Positions 28,724 through 37,199 of a stretch of 60,565 bases of DNA are shown in pieces (position 1 is the first letter of the stretch; every line of letters begins with the position of its first letter). Under the pieces are notes generated by a model. That model worked only from the letters and a program-made list of their open reading frames with translations, was not told where the DNA came from and ran no database searches. This stretch comes from Paracoccaceae bacterium (GTDB lineage: Bacteria; Pseudomonadota; Alphaproteobacteria; Rhodobacterales; Rhodobacteraceae). The stretch is from positions 1-60,565 of the forward strand of contig SKYA01000032.1 in the NCBI GenBank assembly GCA_007128135.1, in the 5' to 3' direction. Both the position numbers and the translations under genes were made by a program.

Positions 28724-30397
28724 CTATGCGGTGCGCTGCCAGAGGGTCAGCCGCAAAGACCGGCCGATATGCGGCGCAGGAGGGGGCGGGTCGAGTCCGG
28801 CCGTCATCCGGGCGAACCCCGCAGCCAGCGCGAGCCGGCAGCGCGCAAGTCGGTCGGGTGTGGATGCCAGCCTGATCTGCGCCAGATGCGCGAAAATGGC
28901 CGCGCGCTCGGTCGGGGCAAGCGGTGTTTGCGCAAGTGCCTTCGCCAGTGCGCGCATTGTCAGGGCAGGGCGGGGTGCCAGCGTCAGCAGGCTGGCGGGG
29001 AGCGCGATGATCCGGCTTGTGTCTGGGCAGAGCAGGCGCGCGAGCATGGCCATGGCAACAGGTTCGGGCATTGCACAGAGCGCATCGCGTCGCGCAGGAT
29101 ATGCGGCGCAGAACCGGCGCAGCCCCGAGCGCCGGATCAGCAGCATCGCCGGATCGCAGGCGACTGGACCGGACACCCTTGCCCGCCCGTTGTCCGCCCC
29201 CGCCCCGACCACGACCAGCCGGGCCTTTTGCCGGCATGCCTGCTCCAGAGCGCGCGCAGCCCAGTCGGGGGAAGGACAATCGCCGGCGCGCAGCAGCGTG
29301 ACCCATGGGCTGCGCGCCTGGCAGGCGACATCGAGGCGCGATCGGAGATCCTGCGCATCGATGGCGTGAATCTCGGTGACCGGCAGGGTTTGCACGGCCA
29401 GCGCCCTGCGTGTCTCGCGGGCGGCTGCAGCATCGGTCCCGGCCAGCAGCACGCCCAGCCGCATCTCCGGATCGAGTATCGGAGCGGGGGTGAGCGCGAT
29501 CTCGGGGGCGCCAGCGCGGTCCCAGCGCCAGCCCTGTGCGGCAAACAGCGCGCCGGCTGCGTTCAGGAAGCGCGCCCGCTGCGCGGGTGCGGGGTCCATG
29601 CGCAGGCGTTCGTCCACGGCGCGCGTGGCAAGGCGCGACAGTCCCTTGCGCTGACGGGTCATTCCCGTATCGCGGACGCATTCCGCAACCTCGCGCAACC
29701 GTTCGAGATGCTCGAGCATGCGCCCATCCGCCTGCGCGGTGATCTGGCCCGGACGCCCGAGCCGGTAGCGGTAGAGCGGGCGCGGAAGGTAGCGGATGCG
29801 CCGCGCGCGCACGGCCAGTTCCCAGAAGAAGGGGTGATCCTCATAGAGCGCGCCCTCGCGAAAGCGGGTCGCACCGATGAAGTCGCGGCGATAGAGCTTG
29901 TTCCAGGCCGACGGAAAATGAGCCGCCACGTCGCAGGCATCGAGCAGCGGCAGCCAGCGCGGCCCGCCTTGCACCCCGGCTGCGCCATGGATACCGGAAT
30001 GTGCCACCCGACGGCCATCTGGCCAGGCGAGTATCAATGCCGATGCCGTCCATGGTGAATTCGATCGGACGAGTTCTTCGTGGTGATCGCGCAGGAAGCC
30101 GGGTTCATAGCTGTCGTCGCCATCGAGAAAGGCCACCATGGCCCCGCGCGCCGCGTCAAGCCCGTGATTTCGCGCCGCCGAAAGGCCGCGATGGGGGCTC
30201 GCGATCAGGCGAAAGCGCGCGTCCCCGGCGATGGCGCGCAGCGCAGCATTGCGGGTGCCATCACGCGAGCCATCATCGATGACCAGCGCTTCGAATGCCG
30301 TAAAACTCTGCCCGCGCAGCGAGTCGATGGCCGTGCCGATCAGCCCCTCAAGATCGTGGCAGGGAAGGATGACCGAGATGGCGGGGCTGTCATGCAT
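28724..30397 (-). CDS. GT2-family glycosyltransferase with a degenerate second domain
   Basis: The 557-residue protein has a complete GT2 domain in residues 1-~290: SVILPCHDLEGLIGTAIDSL, VIDDGSRDGT, the nucleotide-sugar FLDGDDS, and AWNKLYRRDFI with EDHPFFWELA. A second ~200-residue unit follows (LGVLLAGTDAAAARETRRAL ... WVTLLRAGDCPSPDWAARAL) that resembles the fold of a GT2 domain but lacks a DxD motif. It likely adds sugars to the capsule or another surface polymer, with the second unit binding or scaffolding. It is convergent with the sulfotransferase-like gene and divergent from the Anbu cluster. Confidence 0.83.
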   Translation of the reverse strand: MHDSPAISVILPCHDLEGLIGTAIDSLRGQSFTAFEALVIDDGSRDGTRNAALRAIAGDARFRLIASPHRGLSAARNHGLDAARGAMVAFLDGDDSYEPGFLRDHHEELVRSNSPWTASALILAWPDGRRVAHSGIHGAAGVQGGPRWLPLLDACDVAAHFPSAWNKLYRRDFIGATRFREGALYEDHPFFWELAVRARRIRYLPRPLYRYRLGRPGQITAQADGRMLEHLERLREVAECVRDTGMTRQRKGLSRLATRAVDERLRMDPAPAQRARFLNAAGALFAAQGWRWDRAGAPEIALTPAPILDPEMRLGVLLAGTDAAAARETRRALAVQTLPVTEIHAIDAQDLRSRLDVACQARSPWVTLLRAGDCPSPDWAARALEQACRQKARLVVVGAGADNGRARVSGPVACDPAMLLIRRSGLRRFCAAYPARRDALCAMPEPVAMAMLARLLCPDTSRIIALPASLLTLAPRPALTMRALAKALAQTPLAPTERAAIFAHLAQIRLASTPDRLARCRLALAAGFARMTAGLDPPPPAPHIGRSLRLTLWQRTA

Positions 30398-30572
30398 GGG
30401 CTGGCGCCGTGTCGCGGGCGGGAACTCGGGTCAGACACTAGGGCAGGACCGTGAAGAAGCCGTTAAGCCGGGCCGGCATGGTCTGCCTGTTTTTTCGGCA
30501 GGCCTGTCGCACATGCTTTACATTCCGCCACGACCTGTCTTTGATGAGGCAAAGCAGGGGAGTTTCCGCTCG

Positions 30573-31991
30573 ATGGCAGAGTCGTTCTTCAACGAGATGT
30601 ATGATCCCAATGGTTTGCGCGCGCCCTATCGGCGGCTCGAGGGCTGGTATCAGGACATGCCCAACGAATTCCGCGCCCTCAAGCAGGCCGAGGCCGAGGA
30701 CCTGTTTCGCCGCTACGGCATCACCTTCGCTGTCTATGGGGAAGGGGGGGACCCGGACCGGCTGATCCCGTTCGACATGTTCCCGCGTGTCTTTGCCGCC
30801 GATGAGTGGCGCAGGCTGGAGCGCGGTATCAAGCAGCGGGCGCGGGCGCTCAATGCGTTTCTTTCGGATGTCTATGACCGGGGCGAAATCATTCGTGCCG
30901 GCCGGATTCCGGCGGATCTGGTCTATCGCAACGAGGCATTCGAGATTGCGGTCGCGGGTTTCCGCCCGCCGCTGGGCGTTTTCAGCCATATCGTCGGTAT
31001 CGATCTGGTACGCACCGGACCGGACCAGTTCTATGTGCTGGAGGATAACTGCCGCACGCCTTCGGGGGTCTCCTACATGCTGGAGAATCGCGAAGTGATG
31101 ATGCGCATGTTCCCCCATCTGTTTCAGGCGAACCGCGTGGCACCGGTGGACAATTACGCGCGGCTGCTGAAGCGCACGCTGGCCTCTGTCGCGCCGGCAA
31201 AATGCGACCGCGACCCCAATATCGTGATCCTGACACCAGGACATTTCAACTCGGCCTATTACGAGCACAGTTTCCTGGCCGACCTGATGGGAGTCGAACT
31301 TGTCGAAGGACAGGACCTGTTCGTCGATGGCGATTTCTGCTGGATGCGGACCACGCAGGGCCCGCGCAAGGTCGATGTCATCTACCGCCGGATCGACGAT
31401 GCCTTCCTCGACCCGCTGTGTTTCCGGCCGGACTCGTCGTTGGGCGTGCCGGGGCTGATGAATGTCTATCGATCGGGTGGCGTGACAATCTGCTCGGCGC
31501 CCGGAGCCGGCGTGGCGGATGACAAGGCGATCTATACCTATGTGCCCGAAATGGTGCGTTTCTATCTGGGCGAGGCGCCGATCCTGGAGAATGTGCCCAC
31601 CTGGCAATGCGCCAGGGCGGATGAACTGAAATATGTTCAGGAACATCTGTCCGAACTGGTGGTGAAGGAGGTCCATGGCTCGGGCGGCTACGGGATGCTT
31701 GTCGGGCCGCGCGCCGACAAGGCCACGATCGAGGCCTTTGCCGCCAAGCTGGCCGAGAATCCGTCCAACTACATCGCCCAGCCGACGCTCGCGCTGTCGA
31801 CCTGCCCCACATTCGTCGAGGATGGCATTGCGCCGCGTCATGTCGATCTGCGGCCCTACTGTCTTGTCGGGCGTGATGTGGAACTGGTTCCCGGGGGGCT
31901 GACGCGCGTGGCGCTGACCGAGGGCTCGCTGGTGGTGAACTCGTCGCAGGGCGGGGGCGTCAAGGATACCTGGGTCATCGCGGAGGAATGA
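30573..31991 (+). CDS. Circularly permuted ATP-grasp protein (Anbu cluster)
   Basis: A 472-residue member of the circularly permuted ATP-grasp type 2 family. The N-terminus FFNEMYDPNG and the segments FYVLEDNCRTPSGVSYMLEN (acidic metal/nucleotide site) and VVKEVHGSGGYGMLVGP (glycine-rich loop) define it. ATG 30573 lies 10 bases after AGGGGAG and gives the usual family N-terminus; an ATG at 30513 would add 20 residues. The family is predicted to form amide or peptide bonds using ATP. It is the first gene of a tightly linked four-gene set with alpha-E, transglutaminase and Anbu; the next ATG is one base past its stop. Confidence 0.9.
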   Translation: MAESFFNEMYDPNGLRAPYRRLEGWYQDMPNEFRALKQAEAEDLFRRYGITFAVYGEGGDPDRLIPFDMFPRVFAADEWRRLERGIKQRARALNAFLSDVYDRGEIIRAGRIPADLVYRNEAFEIAVAGFRPPLGVFSHIVGIDLVRTGPDQFYVLEDNCRTPSGVSYMLENREVMMRMFPHLFQANRVAPVDNYARLLKRTLASVAPAKCDRDPNIVILTPGHFNSAYYEHSFLADLMGVELVEGQDLFVDGDFCWMRTTQGPRKVDVIYRRIDDAFLDPLCFRPDSSLGVPGLMNVYRSGGVTICSAPGAGVADDKAIYTYVPEMVRFYLGEAPILENVPTWQCARADELKYVQEHLSELVVKEVHGSGGYGMLVGPRADKATIEAFAAKLAENPSNYIAQPTLALSTCPTFVEDGIAPRHVDLRPYCLVGRDVELVPGGLTRVALTEGSLVVNSSQGGGVKDTWVIAEE

Positions 31992-31992
31992 G

Positions 31993-32946
31993 ATGCTGAG
32001 CCGCACCGCCGCCAATCTGTTCTGGATGGCCCGTTATCTCGAACGGTCGGAAACGACCGCGCGCCTGCTGGATCTGGGGTTCCGAAATGCGCTGATGCCC
32101 AATACCGGCGGGGGCTACCGCAACGAATGGAGCGCGATCCTGCAGAGCAAGGGGACGTTGCAGAACTTCACCGAGAAATACGGCGAGTTGAAGCAGCGCA
32201 ATGTCGAGAGCTTCCTGTTCTTCGATCAGGACAACCCCTCTTCCGTGGCCAGCTGCATCACCGCGGCGCGCGAGAATGCCCGGATCGTGCGCACCGCGCT
32301 GACCACGCAGGTCTGGGATGCCATCAACACCAGCTTTCAGGAACTCAAGGCGCTCATGCGGCGCGAACGCTCGTCACTGGAAGTGCCCGAACTGACGGAT
32401 TGGACCCTGCGCACGGCGGCACTGATCCGCGGTGCCATTGAGACCACGCAGTTGCGCAATGACGGCTACCGGTTCATGAATCTGGGCTATGCGGTCGAGC
32501 GCGCGGACAACACCGCGCGACTGCTGGACGTGAAATACTATGTGCTGCTGCCTTCGGTCGCCTATGTCGGCTCGGGGCTGGACAACTACCAATGGACGAC
32601 GCTGCTGCGCGCGCTTTCGGCGCACCGTGCCTATAACTGGGCCTATGGCGGCGAACTCAGCGCCGCGCAGATTGCGCATTTCCTGATCCTGAACCCGAAA
32701 TTCCCGCGCTCGCTTCTGTCCTGCTGTCTGGAAGTCAACGAGCATCTCGACCATCTGGCGCGCATCTATGATCGCACGACCACGGCGCAGGAAGCCGCCC
32801 GCAGGCTGCTGGCCGAGCTTGTCGAGGCGCAGATCGAGGATGTGTTCGACGAGGGGCTGCATGAATTCCTGACCCGGATGATCTCGCAGAATGCCGGGCT
32901 GGGTCAGTGCATACATGACCAGTATCTGACCGGAGAGGCGCGATGA
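31993..32946 (+). CDS. Alpha-E domain protein (DUF403), Anbu cluster
   Basis: The 317-residue all-helical protein starts MLSRTAANLFWMARYLERSE, the diagnostic alpha-E opening, and continues with ARENARIVRTALTTQVWDAI and LGYAVERADNTARLLDVKYY. Its function is not established. The constant association with the circularly permuted ATP-grasp suggests it is a partner or processing factor for that enzyme's product. It starts one base after the ATP-grasp stop and overlaps the transglutaminase start by 4 bases, so translation is probably coupled. Confidence 0.92.
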   Translation: MLSRTAANLFWMARYLERSETTARLLDLGFRNALMPNTGGGYRNEWSAILQSKGTLQNFTEKYGELKQRNVESFLFFDQDNPSSVASCITAARENARIVRTALTTQVWDAINTSFQELKALMRRERSSLEVPELTDWTLRTAALIRGAIETTQLRNDGYRFMNLGYAVERADNTARLLDVKYYVLLPSVAYVGSGLDNYQWTTLLRALSAHRAYNWAYGGELSAAQIAHFLILNPKFPRSLLSCCLEVNEHLDHLARIYDRTTTAQEAARRLLAELVEAQIEDVFDEGLHEFLTRMISQNAGLGQCIHDQYLTGEAR

Positions 32947-33761
32947 TCCTGAATGTGCTGCACAAGACCCGCTACGAATTCGCAACCCCTGTCGGCGGCA
33001 TCATCCAGAGCCTCAGGCTGATCCCAGCGCGCTGTGAGGGACAGACCGTGATCGACTGGAGGGTCGAGGTGGCGGGCGCGGTGATGGGCGAGGTGTTCCG
33101 CGACGGGGCAGGGGACTACATCCAGACCGCATCGCTGCGCACCCGGACCAGTAATATCGAGGTCATCGTCAACGGAACGATCGAGACGCGGGATTGTGCA
33201 GGGGTGTTGCGGGGCCATCGCGAGCGGGTACCGCCGCGCGCCTATATGCGCAACACCCCACGCACCGCACCGAACCGCGCCATCCGCGAACTGGCCGAGC
33301 AGGCTCTGGCCGGGATGGAGGCGGCCAGTGCGCTGGAGCAGGCGCATGCACTGGCCTCTGCGGTGCACGGGGCGCTGCCCTATCTGCCGGGCGCGACTCA
33401 TGCCCATACCACCGCCGCCGAGGCGATGAACGAAGGCGCGGGCGTCTGTCAGGATCATACGCATGTCCTGATTGCCTGTGCGCATCTGGCCGACCTACCC
33501 GCGCGCTATGTCTCGGGCTATCTGAATGCCAGTGAGGACGGCACACCGCATGAGGCGAGCCATGCCTGGGCCGAGATTTTCGTGGACGGGCTGGGCTGGG
33601 TGGGGTTCGATGCATCGAACGAATCCTGTCCGAACGAGCATTACATCCGTCTTGGTTCCGGGCTCGATGCGCAGGATGCCGCGCCGATCCGCGGTCTGGT
33701 CCTGGGCGGGACAGAGGAGAGTCTGGATGTGACGGTCGTGATCGAGGCACAGCAGCAATGA
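32943..33761 (+). CDS. Transglutaminase-like cysteine protein, Anbu cluster
   Basis: The 272-residue protein has the N-terminal beta-rich cap typical of this family (LNVLHKTRYEFATPVGGIIQ) and a papain-like catalytic core. The triad is visible as Cys in GVCQDHTHVLI, His in ASHAWAEIF and Asp in VGFDASN. Bacterial members are more likely peptidases or amide-exchange enzymes than crosslinkers. Its start overlaps the alpha-E stop (ATGA). It lies 67 bases before the Anbu gene, so the two could act on the same peptide product. Confidence 0.9.
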   Translation: MILNVLHKTRYEFATPVGGIIQSLRLIPARCEGQTVIDWRVEVAGAVMGEVFRDGAGDYIQTASLRTRTSNIEVIVNGTIETRDCAGVLRGHRERVPPRAYMRNTPRTAPNRAIRELAEQALAGMEAASALEQAHALASAVHGALPYLPGATHAHTTAAEAMNEGAGVCQDHTHVLIACAHLADLPARYVSGYLNASEDGTPHEASHAWAEIFVDGLGWVGFDASNESCPNEHYIRLGSGLDAQDAAPIRGLVLGGTEESLDVTVVIEAQQQ

Positions 33762-33828
33762 GGCGCTTGCGCGGGCCTGCCTGCGGGGCTACCACCTGAC
33801 AGTCGTACCGAAAAAGGAAGAGGACGCA

Positions 33829-34551
33829 ATGACCTATTGCGTGGGGCTGAGGCTGAACGCCGGACTTGTGCTGTTGTCGGACACGCGCACCAATGCCGGA
33901 CTCGACAATATCTCGACCTATCGCAAGATGTTCACCTTCCAGGAACCGGGTGAACGGGTCATCGTGATGATGACCGCAGGCAATCTCTCGGTCACGCAGA
34001 CCACGCTGGCACGCCTTCAGGAGGCCATCGATGATGTGGACGCCACGCATGAGACCTCGATCCTGAAGGCGGAGAACATGCTCGCGGTCGCCACGATCGT
34101 GGGCGAAATGCTCTCGCGGGTGACTGCGGAGACGCGCACGCGGATGGACCGGATGGAGCAGGCCGCCTCGGCCTCGATGATTGTCGCGGGCCAGCGCAAG
34201 GGCGGGCAGATGCGGCTGTTCCTGATCTATCCAGAGGGCAATTTCATCGAGGCCACCGAGGACACGCCGTATCTGCAGATCGGCGAGCACAAATACGGCA
34301 AGCCGATCCTTGACCGGGTTATTACGGTGAACACGCCTCTTGTGGACGCGAAGAAAGCTGCCCTGCTGTCGATGGATTCGACCCTGCGCTCGAACCTGAG
34401 CGTGGGCATGCCGCTCGATCTGGTCGTGATCGAGGCAGATACGATGCGTATTGCCGAGCAGCGCCGGATCAGCGCCAATGACGAGGATTTCGCCGCCATG
34501 TCGGCGGCCTGGTCGCAAGCGCTGCGCGATGCTTTCACGCAGATCGGCTGA
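33829..34551 (+). CDS. Anbu-type proteasome-like Ntn-hydrolase
   Basis: The 240-residue protein matches the Anbu family, distant relatives of proteasome beta subunits and HslV. It starts MTYCVGLRLNAGLVLLSDTR, placing the predicted nucleophile Thr at residue 2, Asp at 18 and Lys at 33 (STYRKMF). Unlike many beta subunits it has no propeptide beyond Met1. Anbu proteins form open-ring or helical assemblies and no partner ATPase is present here. The physiological substrate is unknown. It is preceded by AAAAGGAAGAGG and is the last gene of the cluster; a hairpin follows at 34609. Confidence 0.92.
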   Translation: MTYCVGLRLNAGLVLLSDTRTNAGLDNISTYRKMFTFQEPGERVIVMMTAGNLSVTQTTLARLQEAIDDVDATHETSILKAENMLAVATIVGEMLSRVTAETRTRMDRMEQAASASMIVAGQRKGGQMRLFLIYPEGNFIEATEDTPYLQIGEHKYGKPILDRVITVNTPLVDAKKAALLSMDSTLRSNLSVGMPLDLVVIEADTMRIAEQRRISANDEDFAAMSAAWSQALRDAFTQIG

Positions 34552-34608
34552 GGCGCCTGTCCCGGCACGGAAAGGAGTGCCCGGCCGAAATGTTGCGGGT
34601 GGGTGAAC

Positions 34609-34626
34609 CTGTCCCTGTCGGGACAG
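34609..34626. terminator. Hairpin between convergent Anbu and ArsR genes
   Basis: CTGTCCC and GGGACAG form a 7-bp perfect stem around TGTC, midway in the 106-base convergent spacer. There is no T-run on either side. It could end transcription from both directions. Confidence 0.45.
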
Positions 34627-34657
34627 AACCACACCACCCTACAGGTGCTGCGGGGGC

Positions 34658-35002
34658 TCACGGCTCCGGGGTGCCGAGTTCCTTCGCCAGAAACCGTTCG
34701 AACGCATCGAGATTGACCGCCTCGAACTGCCCGAAGGCCTGCATCCAGACCGAAGCCTCGCGCAGCGCGTCCGGTTCCAGCTTGCACCACTTCACGCGGC
34801 CGCGTTTTTCCTGGCTGATCAGTCCGGCATTGGCGAGGATCATCAGGTGCTTCGAGATGGCGGCGAGCGACATGGAAAAGGGTTCGGCCACATCGGTCAC
34901 GGCCATGTCGTCCTCGAGCAGCATCGCAAGGATGGCGCGCCGCGTGGGGTCGGCAAGAGCCATGAAGACCTGATCAAGCGAGGGTGCAGGGAGCCGCATC
35001 AT
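34658..35002 (-). CDS. ArsR-family winged-helix regulator
   Basis: The 114-residue protein is a compact helix-turn-helix repressor (FMALADPTRRAILAMLLEDD, VTDVAEPFSMSLAAISKHL, then the wing RGRVKWCKLEP). Only one cysteine is present, so it lacks the classic metal-site Cys pairs and is closer to the SdpR-like group than to arsenic sensors. The first two codons are both ATG; either could be used. A TCAAC-N6-GTTGA inverted repeat 31 bases upstream is a likely autoregulatory operator. The gene it may once have controlled divergently seems to be missing. Confidence 0.85.
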   Translation of the reverse strand: MMRLPAPSLDQVFMALADPTRRAILAMLLEDDMAVTDVAEPFSMSLAAISKHLMILANAGLISQEKRGRVKWCKLEPDALREASVWMQAFGQFEAVNLDAFERFLAKELGTPEP

Positions 35003-35032
35003 GGCCGCATCTTGCCTGCGCCGGGGAAAAGG

Positions 35033-35048
35033 TCAACTCATCGGTTGA
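35033..35048. promoter_or_regulatory. Putative ArsR operator
   Basis: TCAAC-TCATCG-GTTGA is a 5-bp inverted repeat with a 6-base spacer in the divergent region upstream of the ArsR gene. The position fits autorepression. Confidence 0.5.
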
Positions 35049-35104
35049 ATATGCTGCAGCCGCGAATGGCGGGCCTGGTATGCAGTCCGTCGCAGGAGGC
35101 TTTT

Positions 35105-35122
35105 ATGAAAATTGTTTTATAA
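35105..35122 (+). pseudogene. Five-codon ORF (MKIVL) with strong ribosome site; possible gene remnant
   Basis: AGGAGG at 35094-35099 lies 5 bases before ATG, and the frame reads Met-Lys-Ile-Val-Leu then TAA. The surrounding 35101-35141 is only about 17% GC, in sharp contrast to the window. MKIVL is a common start for Rossmann-fold proteins. It could be the remnant of a deleted gene divergent from ArsR, a tiny leader peptide, or chance. Confidence 0.35.
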
Positions 35123-35160
35123 CAGCTAATTAAGAGATTTTCCCGACCTGCTTTCCTGCC

Positions 35161-35189
35161 TTGACTCTGCGACCTGCCCTGCCTAGCTT
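35161..35189 (+). promoter_or_regulatory. Sigma-70 promoter of the atp operon
   Basis: TTGACT (35161-35166), a 17-base spacer and TAGCTT (35184-35189) predict a start near 35196, 24 bases before the atpI ATG. An AT-rich tract ends 20 bases upstream of the -35 box and might help as an UP-like element. Confidence 0.6.
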
Positions 35190-35219
35190 GCGCGCAACTT
35201 GCAGCCGGAGGTGGCGGGC

Positions 35220-35573
35220 ATGGCAGAGCGGGACGAACTGGAGCGACTCCGCGCGCTCGAGGAACGGATCGCAAAGGCCAGATCCGCACTGGAACCACCC
35301 CCGGCCCCGAAGGACCACCATTCGATGGCCCAGATCGGCTGGCGCATGGTGATTGAGCTGGTGTCCGGACTGGCCATCGGCGCGGCATTCGGATACGGGC
35401 TCGACGTGCTTTTCGGCACGTTGCCATTGTTTCTGGTGCTGCTGACATTGCTGGGTTTCGCTGCGGGCGTGCAGACCATGTTGCGCACCGCACGCGAATT
35501 CGGCCAGAACGACCATGACAAGGCTCCGCCACAGGCGGGTGCGGAACAGAGGGACGACGACGGTGGCAGGTGA
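35220..35573 (+). CDS. atpI: ATP synthase accessory protein AtpI
   Basis: The 117-residue protein has an amphipathic, charged N-terminus ([20 protein letters not shown]) and two membrane helices ([20 protein letters not shown] and [19 protein letters not shown]). AtpI helps assemble the c-ring and is the usual first gene of alphaproteobacterial F0 operons. The start at 35220 follows CGGAGG. The stop codon overlaps the GTG start region of atpB by 11 bases. Confidence 0.9.
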   Translation: MAERDELERLRALEERIAKARSALEPPPAPKDHHSMAQIGWRMVIELVSGLAIGAAFGYGLDVLFGTLPLFLVLLTLLGFAAGVQTMLRTAREFGQNDHDKAPPQAGAEQRDDDGGR

Positions 35574-36306
35574 GAATAGCGGTCTCGTGATCAAGCCGAT
35601 GGACCAGTTTCAGGTCAAGGCGCTGTTTGGCGGCGATGTGAACTGGTACACACCAACGAATGTGACCCTCTGGATGGCTCTCACGATCCTTGCGGCAACG
35701 GCGCTGATGGTCTATGGAGCCCGTGGTCGCGCGCTGGTGCCGAACCGAGGGCAATCGGCCGCAGAGATGACCTACGGCTTCATCTACAAGATGGTCGAGG
35801 ATGTGGCGGGCAAGGACGCCGTGCGGTTCTTCCCGCATATCTTCACGCTGTTCATGTTCGTCTTCTTCGCCAATATCCTTGGCCTGATCCCCTTTGCCTT
35901 CACCACCACCTCGCATATCGCCGTGACCGCAGTGCTTGCGCTGACTGTGTTCTTCAGCGTGACCGCGCTGGGGTTCATCCTGCACGGCACCAAGTTTCTT
36001 GGCCTGTTCTGGATTTCCAGCGCGCCTCTCGCGCTGCGTCCCGTGCTGGCGCTGATCGAGCTGATTTCCTATTGCGTGCGCCCGGTCAGCCATTCCATTC
36101 GTCTTGCCGGGGCCATGATGGCCGGCCACGCGGTGGCGAAGGTGTTTGCAGGGTTCACCGCCGCGATGGGCGCGGCCTTCTTCCTGCCGATTCTGGCCGT
36201 GACCGCGCTTTATGCTCTGGAGCTTCTGGTCGCCGTCATTCAGGCCTATGTGTTCACCATCCTGACCTGCGTCTATCTGAAGGACGCGCTGCATCCGTCG
36301 CACTGA
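35563..36306 (+). CDS. atpB: ATP synthase F0 subunit a
   Basis: A 247-residue membrane subunit that forms the proton half-channels. The key arginine is in [14 protein letters not shown], the hallmark of helix 4. [18 protein letters not shown] at the N-terminus fits rhodobacterial AtpB. I chose GTG 35563, behind GAGGGAC, overlapping atpI by 11 bases; an ATG at 35599 would cut the conserved start. It is in operon with atpI, atpE, atpF' and atpF. Confidence 0.96.
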   Translation: MAGENSGLVIKPMDQFQVKALFGGDVNWYTPTNVTLWMALTILAATALMVYGARGRALVPNRGQSAAEMTYGFIYKMVEDVAGKDAVRFFPHIFTLFMFVFFANILGLIPFAFTTTSHIAVTAVLALTVFFSVTALGFILHGTKFLGLFWISSAPLALRPVLALIELISYCVRPVSHSIRLAGAMMAGHAVAKVFAGFTAAMGAAFFLPILAVTALYALELLVAVIQAYVFTILTCVYLKDALHPSH

Positions 36307-36365
36307 CGCGCGCAGACCCGGGTCAGACTCACAATCCAGCCAATTCCACTGTAAGGAGAGATAAC

Positions 36366-36602
36366 ATGGAAGGCAGTATCGCAGAAATGGGCAAGTACAT
36401 CGGTGTCGGTCTGACCGCCATCGGCATGGGTGGCGCAGCCATCGGTGTGGGCAACATTGCCGGCAACTTCCTGGCAGGTGCCCTGCGCAATCCCTCGGCC
36501 GCACCTGGCCAGACCGCCATGCTGTTCATCGGCATCGCATTCGCAGAGGCACTCGGGATCTTTTCGTTCCTGGTCGCACTTCTGCTGATGTTCGCCGTCT
36601 GA
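36366..36602 (+). CDS. atpE: ATP synthase F0 subunit c
   Basis: The 78-residue proteolipid forms the rotor ring. It has two membrane helices, the loop [12 protein letters not shown] (R-N-P polar loop), and the ion-carrying Glu in [13 protein letters not shown]. The start follows AAGGAGAG, the strongest ribosome site in this operon, fitting the high copy number of subunit c. Confidence 0.97.
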   Translation: MEGSIAEMGKYIGVGLTAIGMGGAAIGVGNIAGNFLAGALRNPSAAPGQTAMLFIGIAFAEALGIFSFLVALLLMFAV

Positions 36603-36680
36603 GGCCTTCCCGACAGGATCCTTACGCCCGGAAGGGCCGTACGCGGCCTTTCCGGTGAAATCAGGGCTTAGGGGGATGAC

Positions 36681-37199
36681 ATGGCAGACAATGCCGCCTC
36701 GGGGCCAGGCATGCCCCAACTTGATATCACCACCTTCTCGAACCAGATCTTCTGGCTCGTGGTTGCTATGGTGGTGCTTTATTTCATCATGTCGCGCATG
36801 GCGCTGCCGCGTATCGCGGCCGTGCTGGCGGATCGGCGTGGCACGATTACGAGTGACATTGCCATAGCCGAAGAGCTCAAGCTCAAGGCTCAGGCCGCAG
36901 AGGAGGCCTACAGAAAGGCGCTTGCTGAAGCCCGCGCCGAGGCCGGTCGCATCATCGAGGCCGCGAAGGTCGAAATGCAGGTCGAACTCGATGGTCAGAT
37001 GGCGAAGGCCGAAGCCGAGATTGCTGCGCGCACGGCAGAGTCCGAGCGGCGCATCCGCGAGATCCGCGACAGTGCGATGGACATGGTCAGCGACGTTTCG
37101 AAAGACGCGACCAAGGACATTCTCGAACTGTTCGGCGCCAAGGTCGATGCGCGCAGCGTGAACGCCGCTGTTGCCGCGCGTCTGAAAGGGGGCGCATGA
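36681..37199 (+). CDS. atpF2: ATP synthase F0 subunit b' (second stator subunit)
   Basis: A 172-residue stalk protein with one N-terminal membrane helix (FWLVVAMVVLYFIMSRMAL) and a long helical, Ala/Glu/Arg-rich coiled coil. Phototrophic bacteria and most alphaproteobacteria carry this diverged b' next to atpF, forming a b-b' heterodimer that holds F1 against rotation. It overlaps atpF by 4 bases (ATGATG at the junction). Confidence 0.93.
   Translation: MADNAASGPGMPQLDITTFSNQIFWLVVAMVVLYFIMSRMALPRIAAVLADRRGTITSDIAIAEELKLKAQAAEEAYRKALAEARAEAGRIIEAAKVEMQVELDGQMAKAEAEIAARTAESERRIREIRDSAMDMVSDVSKDATKDILELFGAKVDARSVNAAVAARLKGGA

Noticed and set aside
28080-29681. A 533-residue minus-strand frame across the capsule gap
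   Set aside because: It overlaps the GT2 gene in another frame and the sulfotransferase-like gene antisense, and is Arg/Pro-rich with no motif.
23084-30397. Mobile island or prophage around the capsule genes
   Set aside because: No integrase, transposase, tRNA target or shift in base composition was seen; only a short repeat at one border.
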